The position numbers and the translations under genes are program-made. Below are positions 9,953 to 18,030 of a stretch of DNA of 64,000 bases, in pieces (within the stretch, counting starts at the first letter, position 1; each line of letters starts with the position of its first letter). The DNA lies in assembly GCF_900100315.1 (NCBI RefSeq), contig NZ_FNFF01000002.1, forward strand, positions 310,001 to 374,000. Direction: 5' to 3'. Below the pieces are notes generated by a model that did no database searches, was not told the origin of the DNA, and worked only from the letters and a program-made list of their open reading frames with translations. This stretch comes from Streptomyces indicus. Lineage in GTDB: Bacteria > Actinomycetota > Actinomycetes > Streptomycetales > Streptomycetaceae.

Positions 9953-10975
9953 TCAGCTGCAACACTTCTGAACCTCGAGCAGGAAATCTACCCAAGAGGC
10001 ACCCTGCTGGCCCCTGTTCGTCCGGCCCAGAGCGATGGACAGCGTCTTCCTCAGCGGATGGGGGGAGCCCATGATCGCCTCGTTGCGCCGCGCCAGCCGC
10101 TCGAGTTCGTGGGGACGTGGGAGGCGATCGCTCTTGGTGCTGTTGCACGTCTCATGGGCGGGGGCGAGATTCCACAGCACGTCCAGGTCGGGGCCGCTCC
10201 AGCCGCCCACACTCGCGTAGCGCTGCATGAGCGAATAGGGGAAGACGTGGTCGACAGCGACAGCGACCGCGTCGGCGAGGTCGAGCACGTCGTCGCAGAT
10301 GAGGCAGCGGCCGTGCTGGAAGCCGATCAAGGCGTCGGCTACACCAGTGACCGGGCGGCGTCGGCGCTTGTCGGTGAGTTTCAGCGTCGCCCAGTCGACG
10401 GTCACGCCCTCCTCGATGAGGGCGCGGCCGATGCCGGCGGCAAAGGAGGACTCCACGATGCTCCACCGTGCGCCGAGCTCCGCACGGAGTCCAGGAGCTT
10501 GTTCCGACTGCGCCACCTGCACGAGTTGTGGCGTGAGGCGAACGATGCGCTGGCGCGGATTCCCGGCCATCTCGTAGAAGCGGTGGGGGACTTCGGTGCC
10601 GCCGCGCAGGTTGTGGAACTTCTGCATGACCATCGCCGGCATCGACTTGACCGCGGCGTCCAGCAACAGGTCGGTGGGCCGGCCGAGCTTCCGTGCCTCC
10701 GCGCACTCGGCGGCAGCGATGGCGAGGAAGTCGGTCTTGCCGATCGCGGTTCCTTCGGGTGCCTGCGGGGCCGTGGCCGCGTGCTCGACCAGGCTCATGG
10801 CATAGGGGACGGCGAGCTCGCTGAGCGGGATCTCGGCGTGGCCGTGTCGGGCGTGCTCGAGCAGCGCGTCGCCGAGGGCGAACTTGTACGTGCGGGAGTT
10901 TGCCCCCATCAAGATCGCCAAACGCCAGGACGACCGGACGGAGGGCTCGGCCGAGAAGAAGGCATCCACCGTCAT
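9953..10975 (-). CDS. HNH endonuclease, partner of a methyltransferase
   Basis: The 340-residue protein has a long helical N-terminal region (1-215) and a C-terminal HNH domain: C224-x2-C227, VDHVFPYS with D242-H243, the DVLWNLAPAHETCNSTK block with N269, H274, C277 and N278. The order matches HNH nucleases of restriction or CRISPR-associated type. Its start overlaps the stop of the methyltransferase gene by 4 nt, so the two are translated together. The N-terminal region is not a domain I recognise. It may be a toxin-like or restriction nuclease whose partner modifies DNA or a small molecule. Confidence 0.75.
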   Translation of the reverse strand: MTVDAFFSAEPSVRSSWRLAILMGANSRTYKFALGDALLEHARHGHAEIPLSELAVPYAMSLVEHAATAPQAPEGTAIGKTDFLAIAAAECAEARKLGRPTDLLLDAAVKSMPAMVMQKFHNLRGGTEVPHRFYEMAGNPRQRIVRLTPQLVQVAQSEQAPGLRAELGARWSIVESSFAAGIGRALIEEGVTVDWATLKLTDKRRRRPVTGVADALIGFQHGRCLICDDVLDLADAVAVAVDHVFPYSLMQRYASVGGWSGPDLDVLWNLAPAHETCNSTKSDRLPRPHELERLARRNEAIMGSPHPLRKTLSIALGRTNRGQQGASWVDFLLEVQKCCS

Positions 10976-11616
10976 GCGTGCTCCTTCCGCAGGGCCAGCT
11001 CACTCCAGCGGACGTCGTCCCGGCCGAGCTGATCCTGGCCGCCGCCAAGGTGCAGGACATCCAGTCCGCACTCCTGAGCCAGGTTGGCCGTCTCGTCGGC
11101 GGGCACGTCGAACATCTTGCGGTCCGAAGGAGGTGGTCCATGTCGGAGCGAAATAATCAACAAGCCTCCAGGGGAGAGAAGTTCGGCCAGCCGCCGCATT
11201 GCGTCGGCGCGCTCCTGTTCATCCAGGTGCATCCACACCGCAGACAGCAGGATCAGCCCGAAGTCCCCCTCCAGCCCCCGCAGTCCAGGCAGCGAGTCCT
11301 CCACCCAGTCAATGGGGGCATCACCGTGCAGCCTCTGGGCCACCAGCCGAAGCTCCCGCACGGGCTCGACCGCCGTGACTTCGTGACCTCGTCCAGCCAG
11401 GGCCGCCGCGTCTCGGCCGGTGCCGGCACCAATGTCGGCGACCCTGACGGGGGCGTCCGGCAACAGGTGGAGGATCTCCGCGTGTACGGACTCGAAGGTC
11501 AAGCTCTCGTACCGCTGGGCCAGCTGATCGGCAGCGTGAGCGTAGTAAGGCTGGGCACCTCCGACCGGGTCATGGGGCGTGGTGGGTACGTCTCCCTCGG
11601 CAGCAGATCTCGTCAT
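10972..11616 (-). CDS. class I SAM-dependent methyltransferase
   Basis: The product has 214 residues with a Rossmann-type SAM-binding motif VADIGAGTGRDAAALA (about 59-74), acidic motif II VTAVEP, and a motif IV-like LILLSAVWMHLDEQERADAM. The sequence is of the UbiE/ubiquinone small-molecule type and lacks the DPPY/NPPY motif of N6-adenine or N4-cytosine DNA methylases. It is the first gene of a two-gene operon with the HNH nuclease. The pairing looks like a restriction-modification or toxin-antidote arrangement, but the substrate is unknown. Confidence 0.78.
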   Translation of the reverse strand: MTRSAAEGDVPTTPHDPVGGAQPYYAHAADQLAQRYESLTFESVHAEILHLLPDAPVRVADIGAGTGRDAAALAGRGHEVTAVEPVRELRLVAQRLHGDAPIDWVEDSLPGLRGLEGDFGLILLSAVWMHLDEQERADAMRRLAELLSPGGLLIISLRHGPPPSDRKMFDVPADETANLAQECGLDVLHLGGGQDQLGRDDVRWSELALRKEHA

Positions 11617-11870
11617 GCAGGGACACTACGGCGCCCCACTGACAACTCCCCCGGCCGGCACGGCCCGCTGAGGTGCGGACCCAACCAGCGGATGAGGACC
11701 GTACGTTCACGTGGCACCCGCTCCACCAGGTCAGCTGGACGGGTGAACTCCCCTACCACATCGAACACTTGACGTACGCCTGGTCTCATGATTGGCTGCC
11801 CGGCGCGCTGTATCCCACATCCCGGCTCCGGCCTCTGAATCCCCTGAACGCAGCGCGGAAGGGCACCTCC

Positions 11871-12683
11871 ATGCCTAAGCCCCAGTACAACTATGACCTG
11901 CCACCTCACAAGGTGGAGTACGGGCTGGAGGTCGCGGTCAGCGATCTCGACATCGACCCTCAGGCGCAGCGGACGCTCAGCGAACCGCGGGCCCAGCGTA
12001 TGGCCGACAACCTCGTCGTTGAGGCCATCGGCTTGATCATCGTTTCGGAGCGGGACGACGGCAAGAAGTACATCGTCGATGGCCAGCACCGGAAGCGCGC
12101 CTGCGAGCTCGCGGGTATCCCCACCGTCAAGGTCGAGATCCACTATGGACTGACTCTTGATCAGGAGGCAAAGCTCTTCCTGATCAAGAACCGCGAATCC
12201 CACAAGCCGCGCCCTATCGACGAGTACCACGTGGGGCTTACTGGCGGAGTGCCTCTTTTCGTAGACACCGACCGCGTCCTCAAGGCCCACAACCTGACGC
12301 TTGGCTCCACGTCCACCAACGGGGTCGGCGCCGTGTCCGGAGTTCTGCGGATCGTGGAGCGCTGGGGCGCCGACGCCCTGGACCGGACCCTCACGGTCGC
12401 GGAGGAGGCGTGGGGGCGAACCGAGCAAACCTGGGACGGCATGCTCCTGGGGGGCATCGGACAGTTCCTCGGCCGGTTCGGCGGTGAGATCGACGACCAG
12501 GAGCTCTCCAAGCGACTCCTCGAGTCCGGTTCCGCCGCCGCTTGGCGCGCCGAGATCCTCACCCAGTCGTCCCGCGGCGGATTCAACAACAGCGGCACTG
12601 GCTCCCGTGTGACCACCGCCTACAGGCTCGTCGCGCAGGCATGGAACAGGCGGCGCAAGGCGGCAAACCGCATCGAGATCTAG
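11871..12683 (+). CDS. ParB-like nuclease-domain protein
   Basis: The 270-residue protein has a ParB/Srx-type N-terminal domain: the SDLDIDPQAQR segment, then KKYIVDGQHRKRACEL, where DGQHR (70-74) is the nucleotide-binding signature. A helical C-terminal region follows, ending in a basic RRRKAANRIEI tail. ParB-like proteins of this kind in phages act as CTP-binding DNA proteins or nucleases. The start at ATG 11871 is supported by GGAAGGG 8 nt upstream; the open frame from 11673 is not codon-biased. It is divergent from the methyltransferase gene, with 254 bp between starts, and no partner ParA gene is present. It may be part of the same cargo defence region. Confidence 0.72.
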   Translation: MPKPQYNYDLPPHKVEYGLEVAVSDLDIDPQAQRTLSEPRAQRMADNLVVEAIGLIIVSERDDGKKYIVDGQHRKRACELAGIPTVKVEIHYGLTLDQEAKLFLIKNRESHKPRPIDEYHVGLTGGVPLFVDTDRVLKAHNLTLGSTSTNGVGAVSGVLRIVERWGADALDRTLTVAEEAWGRTEQTWDGMLLGGIGQFLGRFGGEIDDQELSKRLLESGSAAAWRAEILTQSSRGGFNNSGTGSRVTTAYRLVAQAWNRRRKAANRIEI

Positions 12684-13089
12684 CTCATCTGAGTCGGCCG
12701 GTGTCCCTTGCAACCTGGGCAGGGGACAAGAATCCTCCGGCTTGACCAGAGCAGCCGCGATCTTCTGCCAAGCTAGATGCGTGGAAGGGCCGAAAATCGT
12801 CAGGCGACTCGGTGCTGCGCCGCGGATGCCGCTGCGGATGTGGCGTCTGATCGTCCTGCTGTGCGCGCTGTTCGTTTCGCGCCGAGGGATCCAGTGCTAC
12901 TTCGCACTTCTCGCTGCACTCCACGAGCCCCTCGATGCTGGCGTACCGGTACCCCTGCGTATCTGACAGACCCTCCTGCCCTGCGTGATCCATAGTCCTC
13001 AAGGCGGGGTAACTCTGTGCCGTGGCAGGCGCGCTTTCGATGTGCTGCTCTCGTCTTGCCGACCGCAGTGAAGGGTCAGCAAATCCGCC
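12684..13089. other. 406-bp stretch without a convincing gene
   Basis: Short frames exist on both strands (for example 12742-12966 forward) but none has a clear ribosome site together with good codon bias. No tRNA, strong terminator or repeat was seen. It probably holds the promoter of the following small membrane protein gene. Confidence 0.4.
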
Positions 13090-13422
13090 ATGTTCCAACT
13101 TCCTGACGGCATGCCGCTGTGGGTGATCCTCATCCTCAGCGTCGTCGGTATCGCAGTTTTCGGCCTGGTCCGCATGGTCGGGAAACTCCCGAAGGACTGG
13201 TACAAGCACCGCTCCGAGTTCCTCACGCGCAGGGAGGAGTTGAGGAACAGCCACAAGGAGGGCCGAGCGGCCACACTCGAGAAGCCTCGGCTGATCTTCT
13301 CCGGGTTCGTGCTCGCGTGCATCGTCATTGTGGTCGTGGTCATCGTGGCCGTGACGTCCCGAAACAGTGAGGCGTCCCCGACTCCCGGCACTCCCCCGGC
13401 GAGTTCGGCCTCGGCTCGCTGA
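13090..13422 (+). CDS. small two-helix membrane protein
   Basis: The 110-residue product has a first membrane helix at about 9-28 (LWVILILSVVGIAVFGLV), a charged middle with many Arg, Lys and Glu residues, a second helix at about 68-90 (FVLACIVIVVVVIVAVT) and a Ser/Pro/Ala-rich tail. It is likely an inner-membrane protein with both ends on the same side. Family unknown. It lies between the ParB-like gene and the convergent JmjC gene. Membrane proteins of this size in cargo regions sometimes act as superinfection exclusion or effector proteins, but nothing in the sequence proves this. Confidence 0.55.
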   Translation: MFQLPDGMPLWVILILSVVGIAVFGLVRMVGKLPKDWYKHRSEFLTRREELRNSHKEGRAATLEKPRLIFSGFVLACIVIVVVVIVAVTSRNSEASPTPGTPPASSASAR

Positions 13423-13508
13423 GCCTGGTTGTCGATGCTCGGCGCCGCGTCTCGACCCAGTGCATGGGTTGAGACGCGGCCGGCAGGTTGGTCCGCCTCT
13501 GGGGTCCG

Positions 13509-14414
13509 TCAGCTCGTGTACTCCAACTCCGTCATCGCGACCTTGTGCACATTCGAGGCCACTTCCTTCAGGTCCAACCCCTCCAGATACTGGATCAGGG
13601 CCGCCCGGGTCTCATACAGCTGGCTGCCCAGTTGGGCGCTCGTGATGACGCTGGGGAGGAGAACTCTCCGGAAGTCCGGGGTCGCGATGGCCCCCTCGAC
13701 GAGCTTCTCGGCCAGCCACAACGGCGTGCGTTCCCGTATCGCGAAGGTCAGATGAACGCTGAGCTCGTCGGAATCGAGTACGTGAGGGTTGTGGACCCAG
13801 CCGCGCGGTAGCAGTAACGACTGGCCGGCCCGCAGGTCGATCTCGACGTCGGGACCAGCTGCTTCCCACGTGGCTATGTAGTCGTCCTTCCAGACCCGGA
13901 AGCTTTCGTTGTACTCGCGCATGGGCGCTTCCACTGGCGGTCGCCAGAGCTGCCACCGCTTGGTGCCCGAAACTTGGACGATCACCGCCATCTGCTGGTC
14001 CCAGTGGTGGCGAAGCCCTTGGTTGCCCGGCGGGGTCAGGAACGCGTGCACGTAGTTCGAGTAGCCCGTGTCCTCCTGGATCTGGCGGGACACCTGGGCC
14101 AGAAACGGCATGACCCGCTGAAGGTTTCCCAGCCGGATCGTGTGCCCCTGGCCGTAGAGCTTGCGCAGCTTGGCCGGGTCGCTCCGGCCGCTGCCGTCCA
14201 TGAAGGCCCTCTGGTTCAGGGACGGGTTCGGGGCCTTGATGACCGCGATCTCGTCTGCGGGCACGCAGCCAGTGAACACGTAGTCCGTGAGGTACTCCGC
14301 GGTAATGGTGTCGTCGAGCGCTGTTCTGCCGCGCTCGAAGACGCGCGGCTCGTCCGGCCACGTGAGCATCAGCTCGGACACTCCGTCCTCGGGCAATAAG
14401 AGGCGCAGAGACAT
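13509..14414 (-). CDS. JmjC/cupin-type Fe(II)/2-oxoglutarate oxygenase
   Basis: The 301-residue protein matches JmjC-like hydroxylases of the ROX/cupin_4 type. The metal site is H137-W-D139 in LRHHWDQQMAVIVQVSG with distal H208 in PRGWVHNPH; KRWQLWRP follows the first strand as in the family. Such enzymes hydroxylate arginine, histidine or asparagine side chains in proteins and peptides. It is the last gene of a leftward operon that includes a Trp/Gly/His-rich protein and a DUF397 protein, so a protein or peptide substrate from its own operon is plausible. The function remains inferred. Confidence 0.75.
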   Translation of the reverse strand: MSLRLLLPEDGVSELMLTWPDEPRVFERGRTALDDTITAEYLTDYVFTGCVPADEIAVIKAPNPSLNQRAFMDGSGRSDPAKLRKLYGQGHTIRLGNLQRVMPFLAQVSRQIQEDTGYSNYVHAFLTPPGNQGLRHHWDQQMAVIVQVSGTKRWQLWRPPVEAPMREYNESFRVWKDDYIATWEAAGPDVEIDLRAGQSLLLPRGWVHNPHVLDSDELSVHLTFAIRERTPLWLAEKLVEGAIATPDFRRVLLPSVITSAQLGSQLYETRAALIQYLEGLDLKEVASNVHKVAMTELEYTS

Positions 14415-14426
14415 GGCTTCGACTCC

Positions 14427-14933
14427 TTACGACGGCGGGAGCGGGCAGGGGATCTGCGGATGGAATCGGTTCGGGCAGCACACGACGGAGAACGAGATGA
14501 GGTTCTTCGACGGCATGTAGTACACCCAGCTCACATCGACGCCACGAGGGAGGACGTCCGAGGCGTACTCCAACTTGATGTCGAGGCCGCTGTACGCCTG
14601 GAGCCCGTCTTCCCGTTCGAACGGCGGACTTGCCTCGTACTGCTTCGTCAGCCAGGCGAGGGCGATCCCCAGATCGGCCCAAGTGCGCTCGGCTGAGGCC
14701 TGGTTCTTCTTGAGGAGCCAGTAGCCGGTCATCGTGGGCGGGACGTTGCCTGTCTGGAACTCCGCGGCAGCCTCGCGGTAGCGATCAAGTACTTGCTGTT
14801 GCTTCTTGTCCTCGGGGTTGAGCACCGAAGGTGGTCCATTGGAATGAGGTGGCCGCCGGCCGCCTTCCTGCCCGTACACCTTCGACGCCCCGACCCACGG
14901 CCCGTACCCGTGCCAGTGCCCTGACCAGCTCAT
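14427..14933 (-). CDS. Trp/Gly/His-rich N-terminus protein, possible oxygenase substrate
   Basis: The product has 168 residues and matches no family I know. It opens with MSWSGHWHGYGPWVG, dense in Trp, His, Gly and Tyr, then a Pro/Asn-rich linker, a helical region (about 40-105) and a C-terminal part with paired Cys (VVCC) and a Pro-rich end (HPQIPCPLPPS). It ends 12 bp before the JmjC gene, so the two are cotranscribed. The aromatic/His-rich start looks like a possible modification substrate, but no leader or cleavage motif is visible. Confidence 0.5.
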   Translation of the reverse strand: MSWSGHWHGYGPWVGASKVYGQEGGRRPPHSNGPPSVLNPEDKKQQQVLDRYREAAAEFQTGNVPPTMTGYWLLKKNQASAERTWADLGIALAWLTKQYEASPPFEREDGLQAYSGLDIKLEYASDVLPRGVDVSWVYYMPSKNLISFSVVCCPNRFHPQIPCPLPPS

Positions 14934-15011
14934 TTGCGCCCTTCTGTGAAGTGCCGGGCCGCCCCGCCGAAGCGGGGTGGCCCGTCTGATGCGGCATAGG
15001 GAGGCGCCAGA

Positions 15012-15248
15012 CTAGAGCGCCAGGCCCCGCATCTTGGTCCAACCGGCCGCGAAGTCGTCGAGCTCTGCGGCGGTAAACCTCAGTTCGACACCGGCTCCCT
15101 CGGGCTTGCTGTCACGGACCACGAATCCGGACTCTGTGCCGGGGATGGCGGCCACGTCCACGCAGGACTCGTGCTCGCCCTGAAGGTTGCCGCCGCAGAA
15201 GTTTTCGAACTGCGCTCCGTCGACCGGCAGGCGGTAAAGGTCGCTCAT
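15012..15248 (-). CDS. DUF397 protein
   Basis: This 78-residue protein belongs to the DUF397 family of small actinobacterial proteins that pair with WhiJ-type XRE regulators. Visible family features are ENFCGGNLQGEHESCVDVAAIPGTESGFVVRDSKP and FTAAELDDFAAGW. It is cotranscribed leftward with the Trp/Gly/His-rich protein and JmjC genes, while the XRE-DUF5753 regulator is encoded divergently. A second DUF397 gene follows that regulator, so the locus has two potential partners for one regulator. Confidence 0.85.
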   Translation of the reverse strand: MSDLYRLPVDGAQFENFCGGNLQGEHESCVDVAAIPGTESGFVVRDSKPEGAGVELRFTAAELDDFAAGWTKMRGLAL

Positions 15249-15384
15249 GAGAGGGTCCTCCTGGTGCTTGGCTGTCCGGAGATTCGTCCTCCGGGCCGTC
15301 GTGCACTGCTACGGACCCGCCTTGGGCGGGTCGGCCCCTCCCCGGCCGCCGGTCCAGGGGTCAGCCGGGGAGGGAATTCGCGGG

Positions 15385-15651
15385 CTACTCCGTGCGGATG
15401 TAACGGAGCGTGCCGGAAAGGGCGTTGAAGTCGATCGGCCGATAGGCCAGCGTCGGGCCGGCCACCGTGTACGGCTCACGCCCCTTGAAGATCAGAACCT
15501 TCGCTCCGCCTCGACCGGCGACCATGTCCCTCACGGGGAAGAAGACCCCATCGAAGCGGATCAGATCCCCGATCTTGAGCTGCCCCGGGGCCAGGATCGT
15601 GCCGGTGGTGCCCGGAGGGCCCGGCGGAATCTTGTCCTCGTCAGGCATCAC
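15385..15651 (-). CDS. small unknown protein of the JmjC operon
   Basis: The 88-residue product begins MMPDEDKIPPGPPGTTGTI and continues with LKIGDLIRFDGVFFPVRDMVAGRGG and VLIFKGREPYTV, which suggests a small beta-rich fold. I do not recognise the family. The second Met (15648) is an equally good start. Its 5' end overlaps the end of the preceding 56-residue gene, and it lies upstream of the DUF397 gene on the same strand. Confidence 0.5.
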   Translation of the reverse strand: MMPDEDKIPPGPPGTTGTILAPGQLKIGDLIRFDGVFFPVRDMVAGRGGAKVLIFKGREPYTVAGPTLAYRPIDFNALSGTLRYIRTE

Positions 15652-15811
15652 GGCGCGGTCCCGGCAGGACTGGGGCGTCGTCTAAGTCCATCAACTCCGG
15701 GGCGAGTTGCTCATCGACGTAGACCCGCCCTTCTCGCGTCACCCGGTAGACGCGGATGGTGTCCGGCCCGGACAAAGCAACCGGTCTGGGCTTTGAAGGT
15801 GTCACGCTCAT
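15641..15811 (-). CDS. 56-residue unknown protein, first gene of the JmjC operon
   Basis: The start ATG at 15811 is chosen because GAGGGGAA lies just upstream on the minus strand; the frame is open further to 15952 but that would cross the operator region. The product has a TIRVYRVTREGRVYVDEQL strand-like core followed by an acidic LMDLDDAPVLPGP tail. Family unknown. It overlaps the next gene by 11 nt, consistent with translational coupling. Confidence 0.5.
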   Translation of the reverse strand: MSVTPSKPRPVALSGPDTIRVYRVTREGRVYVDEQLAPELMDLDDAPVLPGPRRDA

Positions 15812-15884
15812 GGATTCCCCTCGTTGCTGTGCCGGTGGGTTCTGACACGAACGTAGGGCGGGCCTCAGCCAACTCCCAAGCAGA

Positions 15885-15962
15885 TTGCGCGAGTTTGCAG
15901 CAGCGCGATTGACTAGGTCGAACGGCTCGCCGAGCATCGAGTTGCCACGCAAACTCGCGCAA
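15885..15962. promoter_or_regulatory. paired inverted operators in the divergent WhiJ-type promoter region
   Basis: TTGCGCGAGTTTGC at 15885-15898 is repeated as its exact reverse complement at 15949-15962, 50 bp apart. The 173-bp gap between divergent starts 15811 and 15985 contains both copies, one near each gene. They are candidate sites for the XRE-DUF5753 regulator encoded at 16896-17741, allowing control of both operons. Confidence 0.6.
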
Positions 15963-15984
15963 GACAGCGGACGGGAGAGCGGCC

Positions 15985-16392
15985 ATGAAGTTACGGTTCC
16001 TTGGTAAGAACTCCACTCCCGGAGACAGCCCCACCCTGTATGCCAGCGACCAGGACAGCTACGTCGTCCAGGGCTGGAAGGTCTACGCGAACGACCTGCT
16101 GATGCAGCTCGATGTCCCCGACGGCCACACGGTCGTCGAGGTACCCACCGAGCTCTTCGAGCACTTGACCAAGGACGGCTTGCCGTCCGGCGAGATCAAG
16201 AATTTCGCGGCACCGATCATGCTCCTTACCGAGCAGGGAACGTGCATCGTCCAGGGTCCGGAGATGCACGATGCCGAGGCCTTGAGTCAGATGCGCATGC
16301 CCGACTATGAAACCTGCATCGAGGTGCCGAAGTCCTCGATCACGGCCCTGCTGGAGGAGAACGGTGGACCTGATCACCAGCGCCCAGCGTGA
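15985..16392 (+). CDS. small unknown protein upstream of DUF6879
   Basis: The 135-residue product starts MKLRFLGKNSTPGDSPTLYAS and appears to be an alpha/beta protein with repeated valine-rich strands (YVVQGWKVYAND, DGHTVVEVP). Similar small proteins precede DUF6879 genes in Streptomyces WhiJ-type loci. It overlaps the DUF6879 start by 29 bp, so translation is coupled. No enzymatic motif is visible. Confidence 0.6.
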   Translation: MKLRFLGKNSTPGDSPTLYASDQDSYVVQGWKVYANDLLMQLDVPDGHTVVEVPTELFEHLTKDGLPSGEIKNFAAPIMLLTEQGTCIVQGPEMHDAEALSQMRMPDYETCIEVPKSSITALLEENGGPDHQRPA

Positions 16393-16888
16393 CGAGCTGT
16401 TCAACAGCTTCGAGCGGGATGCCTTCCACCTGGAGCTGCGGGACGACTACGGGTCGCCTGTCGAGGACACGCCCTACGCCCGTTGGCAGCGCGGCGAACC
16501 CGATGACTACGCCTGGCTCGACCCGTGGATGACGCTCATGAAGCGGGTCACCAGCGAGGGCAGGACCGTACGGAGGGTGCGCGTCATCACGGAGCCGCAT
16601 TCCCAATACGTCGGCTGGGAGCACTCGTTGACGCGCCTGAACCTGGAGGCCGGGGAGGACATCCGGTGGATGCCACGGCACCAGCTACCCGAAGGCGTCA
16701 CCTTCCCCGTGGCCGGCAACGACTGGTGGCTGTTCGATGACCACCTGCTCGCCGTGGGCCACTTCGACCAGGACGGAAGAGTCCTTGGGTCCGAGCTGAT
16801 CGAGGACCCGGAGACCGTAGCGGAATGTATCCGCGTACGGGACTTTCTCTGGACCGTCGCCACCCCACACACCGAGTACAAGCCCTGA
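16364..16888 (+). CDS. DUF6879 family protein
   Basis: The 174-residue product has the family pattern ERDAFHLELRDDYG, then a W-rich middle (YARWQRGEPDDYAWLDPW), VRRVRVITEPHSQYVGWEHSLTRLN, and NDWWLFDDHLLAVGHFD. GTG 16364 is the start, with GGAGGAGA just upstream. DUF6879 proteins are coded beside XRE-DUF5753 regulators in Streptomyces; their biochemical role is unknown. It sits 7 bp ahead of the regulator gene in the same operon. Confidence 0.82.
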   Translation: MDLITSAQRDELFNSFERDAFHLELRDDYGSPVEDTPYARWQRGEPDDYAWLDPWMTLMKRVTSEGRTVRRVRVITEPHSQYVGWEHSLTRLNLEAGEDIRWMPRHQLPEGVTFPVAGNDWWLFDDHLLAVGHFDQDGRVLGSELIEDPETVAECIRVRDFLWTVATPHTEYKP

Positions 16889-16895
16889 ATCATCC

Positions 16896-17741
16896 GTGAG
16901 CACTGAAGCACAGTCACAGCGCGAGGCCTTGGGTGCCCGGCTTCGGGGATTCCGTAAGGACGCGGGGTTCTCGAGCGGCCGGGCATTCGCCCAGGCGACC
17001 GGTTGGGCAGAGTCCAAGGTCTCTCGGATCGAGAACGGCCGGCAGAACGCCAGCGAGGACGACATACGCCTCTGGTGTGCCCTGACCGACAACCAGGAGC
17101 ACGTCGGCGACCTGATCGCCACGGCCCGGCACATCGAGGAGCTGTGGCTCGAATGGCGCCGGCAGCTCGCCACCGGCGCCGCACCTCGGCAGCAGAAGGC
17201 CCTGCCGGTCTACTCCAAGACCAAGGTGTTTCGGATCTGGCATCCGACCCTGGTCTGGGGATCGCTCCAGACGGCGGACTACGCGGCGGAGACCTTCAAG
17301 CAGGTGATCGAGTTCTACGGCATCCCGGACGACATGGACGCCGCCGTGGCGAAGCGCCTAGAGAGACAGAAGTACCTCCACCAAGGAGACCGCATCTTCA
17401 ACGTCCTACTCGCCGAACAGGCGCTGTACAGCAACTTCGGCGGGACGGACGTGATGATCGGGCAGCTCGACCGTCTGCTGGCTGTGATCGGCCTGCCGAG
17501 GCTGAGCCTTGGTCTGGTTCCCCGGTCTGCGCCCATGCACATCTGGCCCGGAAACTCGTTCTCGATGTTCGACGACAAGTTGGTACTCGTGGAGACCTAC
17601 TCCGCCGAGCTCTCTGTGACTCAGCCCAGGGAGATCGCTCTGTACGCGAAGGCTTTCAAGCTCTTGAAGCGGTCGGCCGTCTACGGCGACAGGGCCAGGG
17701 CGCTCATCTCGCAGGCAATCCAGCACCACGACCGGCACTAG
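16896..17741 (+). CDS. XRE-family WhiJ-like regulator with DUF5753 domain
   Basis: The product has 281 residues. An N-terminal helix-turn-helix (about 8-65; ALGARLRGFRKDAGFSSGRAFAQATGWAESKVSRIENGRQ) is followed by a DUF5753 sensor/partner domain (about 95-275) with FRIWHPTLVWGSLQTADYAAETFKQV and LPRLSLGLVPRSAPMHIWPGNSFSMFDDKLVLVE. Such regulators repress neighbouring DUF397 operons in Streptomyces, and the DUF397 protein relieves repression. The inverted 14-bp repeats at 15885 and 15949 are the likely binding sites. Confidence 0.9.
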   Translation: MSTEAQSQREALGARLRGFRKDAGFSSGRAFAQATGWAESKVSRIENGRQNASEDDIRLWCALTDNQEHVGDLIATARHIEELWLEWRRQLATGAAPRQQKALPVYSKTKVFRIWHPTLVWGSLQTADYAAETFKQVIEFYGIPDDMDAAVAKRLERQKYLHQGDRIFNVLLAEQALYSNFGGTDVMIGQLDRLLAVIGLPRLSLGLVPRSAPMHIWPGNSFSMFDDKLVLVETYSAELSVTQPREIALYAKAFKLLKRSAVYGDRARALISQAIQHHDRH

Positions 17742-17762
17742 CAATCAGCATGGAGAGGCATC

Positions 17763-17939
17763 ATGTCAGACGCCCCGAACTGGCGAACGAGCTCCTACAC
17801 CGGCACCGAGAACTGCGTGGAAGTCGCTGACAATGACCCCAGTGTCGTCAGGGTCCGCGACAGCAAGAGGCGCGAAGGCCCAACCCTGGATATCGCCCCC
17901 GCAAGCTGGCAAGCGTTCACGGATTGCATAAAGTCCTAG
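17763..17939 (+). CDS. DUF397 protein, second copy
   Basis: This 58-residue product follows the XRE-DUF5753 regulator by 21 bp. It has the family elements NWRTSSYTGTENCVEVADND, VVRVRDSK and ASWQAFTDCIKS. The start is ATG 17763 with GGAGAGG about 7 nt upstream. Small DUF397 proteins bind and modulate their cognate XRE regulator. It shares little beyond the family core with the other DUF397 protein at 15012-15248. Confidence 0.85.
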   Translation: MSDAPNWRTSSYTGTENCVEVADNDPSVVRVRDSKRREGPTLDIAPASWQAFTDCIKS

Positions 17940-18030
17940 ACGCCTTAGATGTCGAGTATTCATGCCAGCTCGGGCCTGTCTCAGTGTTCGAGTGATTCCT
18001 GATTGTCCCCCAACATCTCCGGCATTGATG

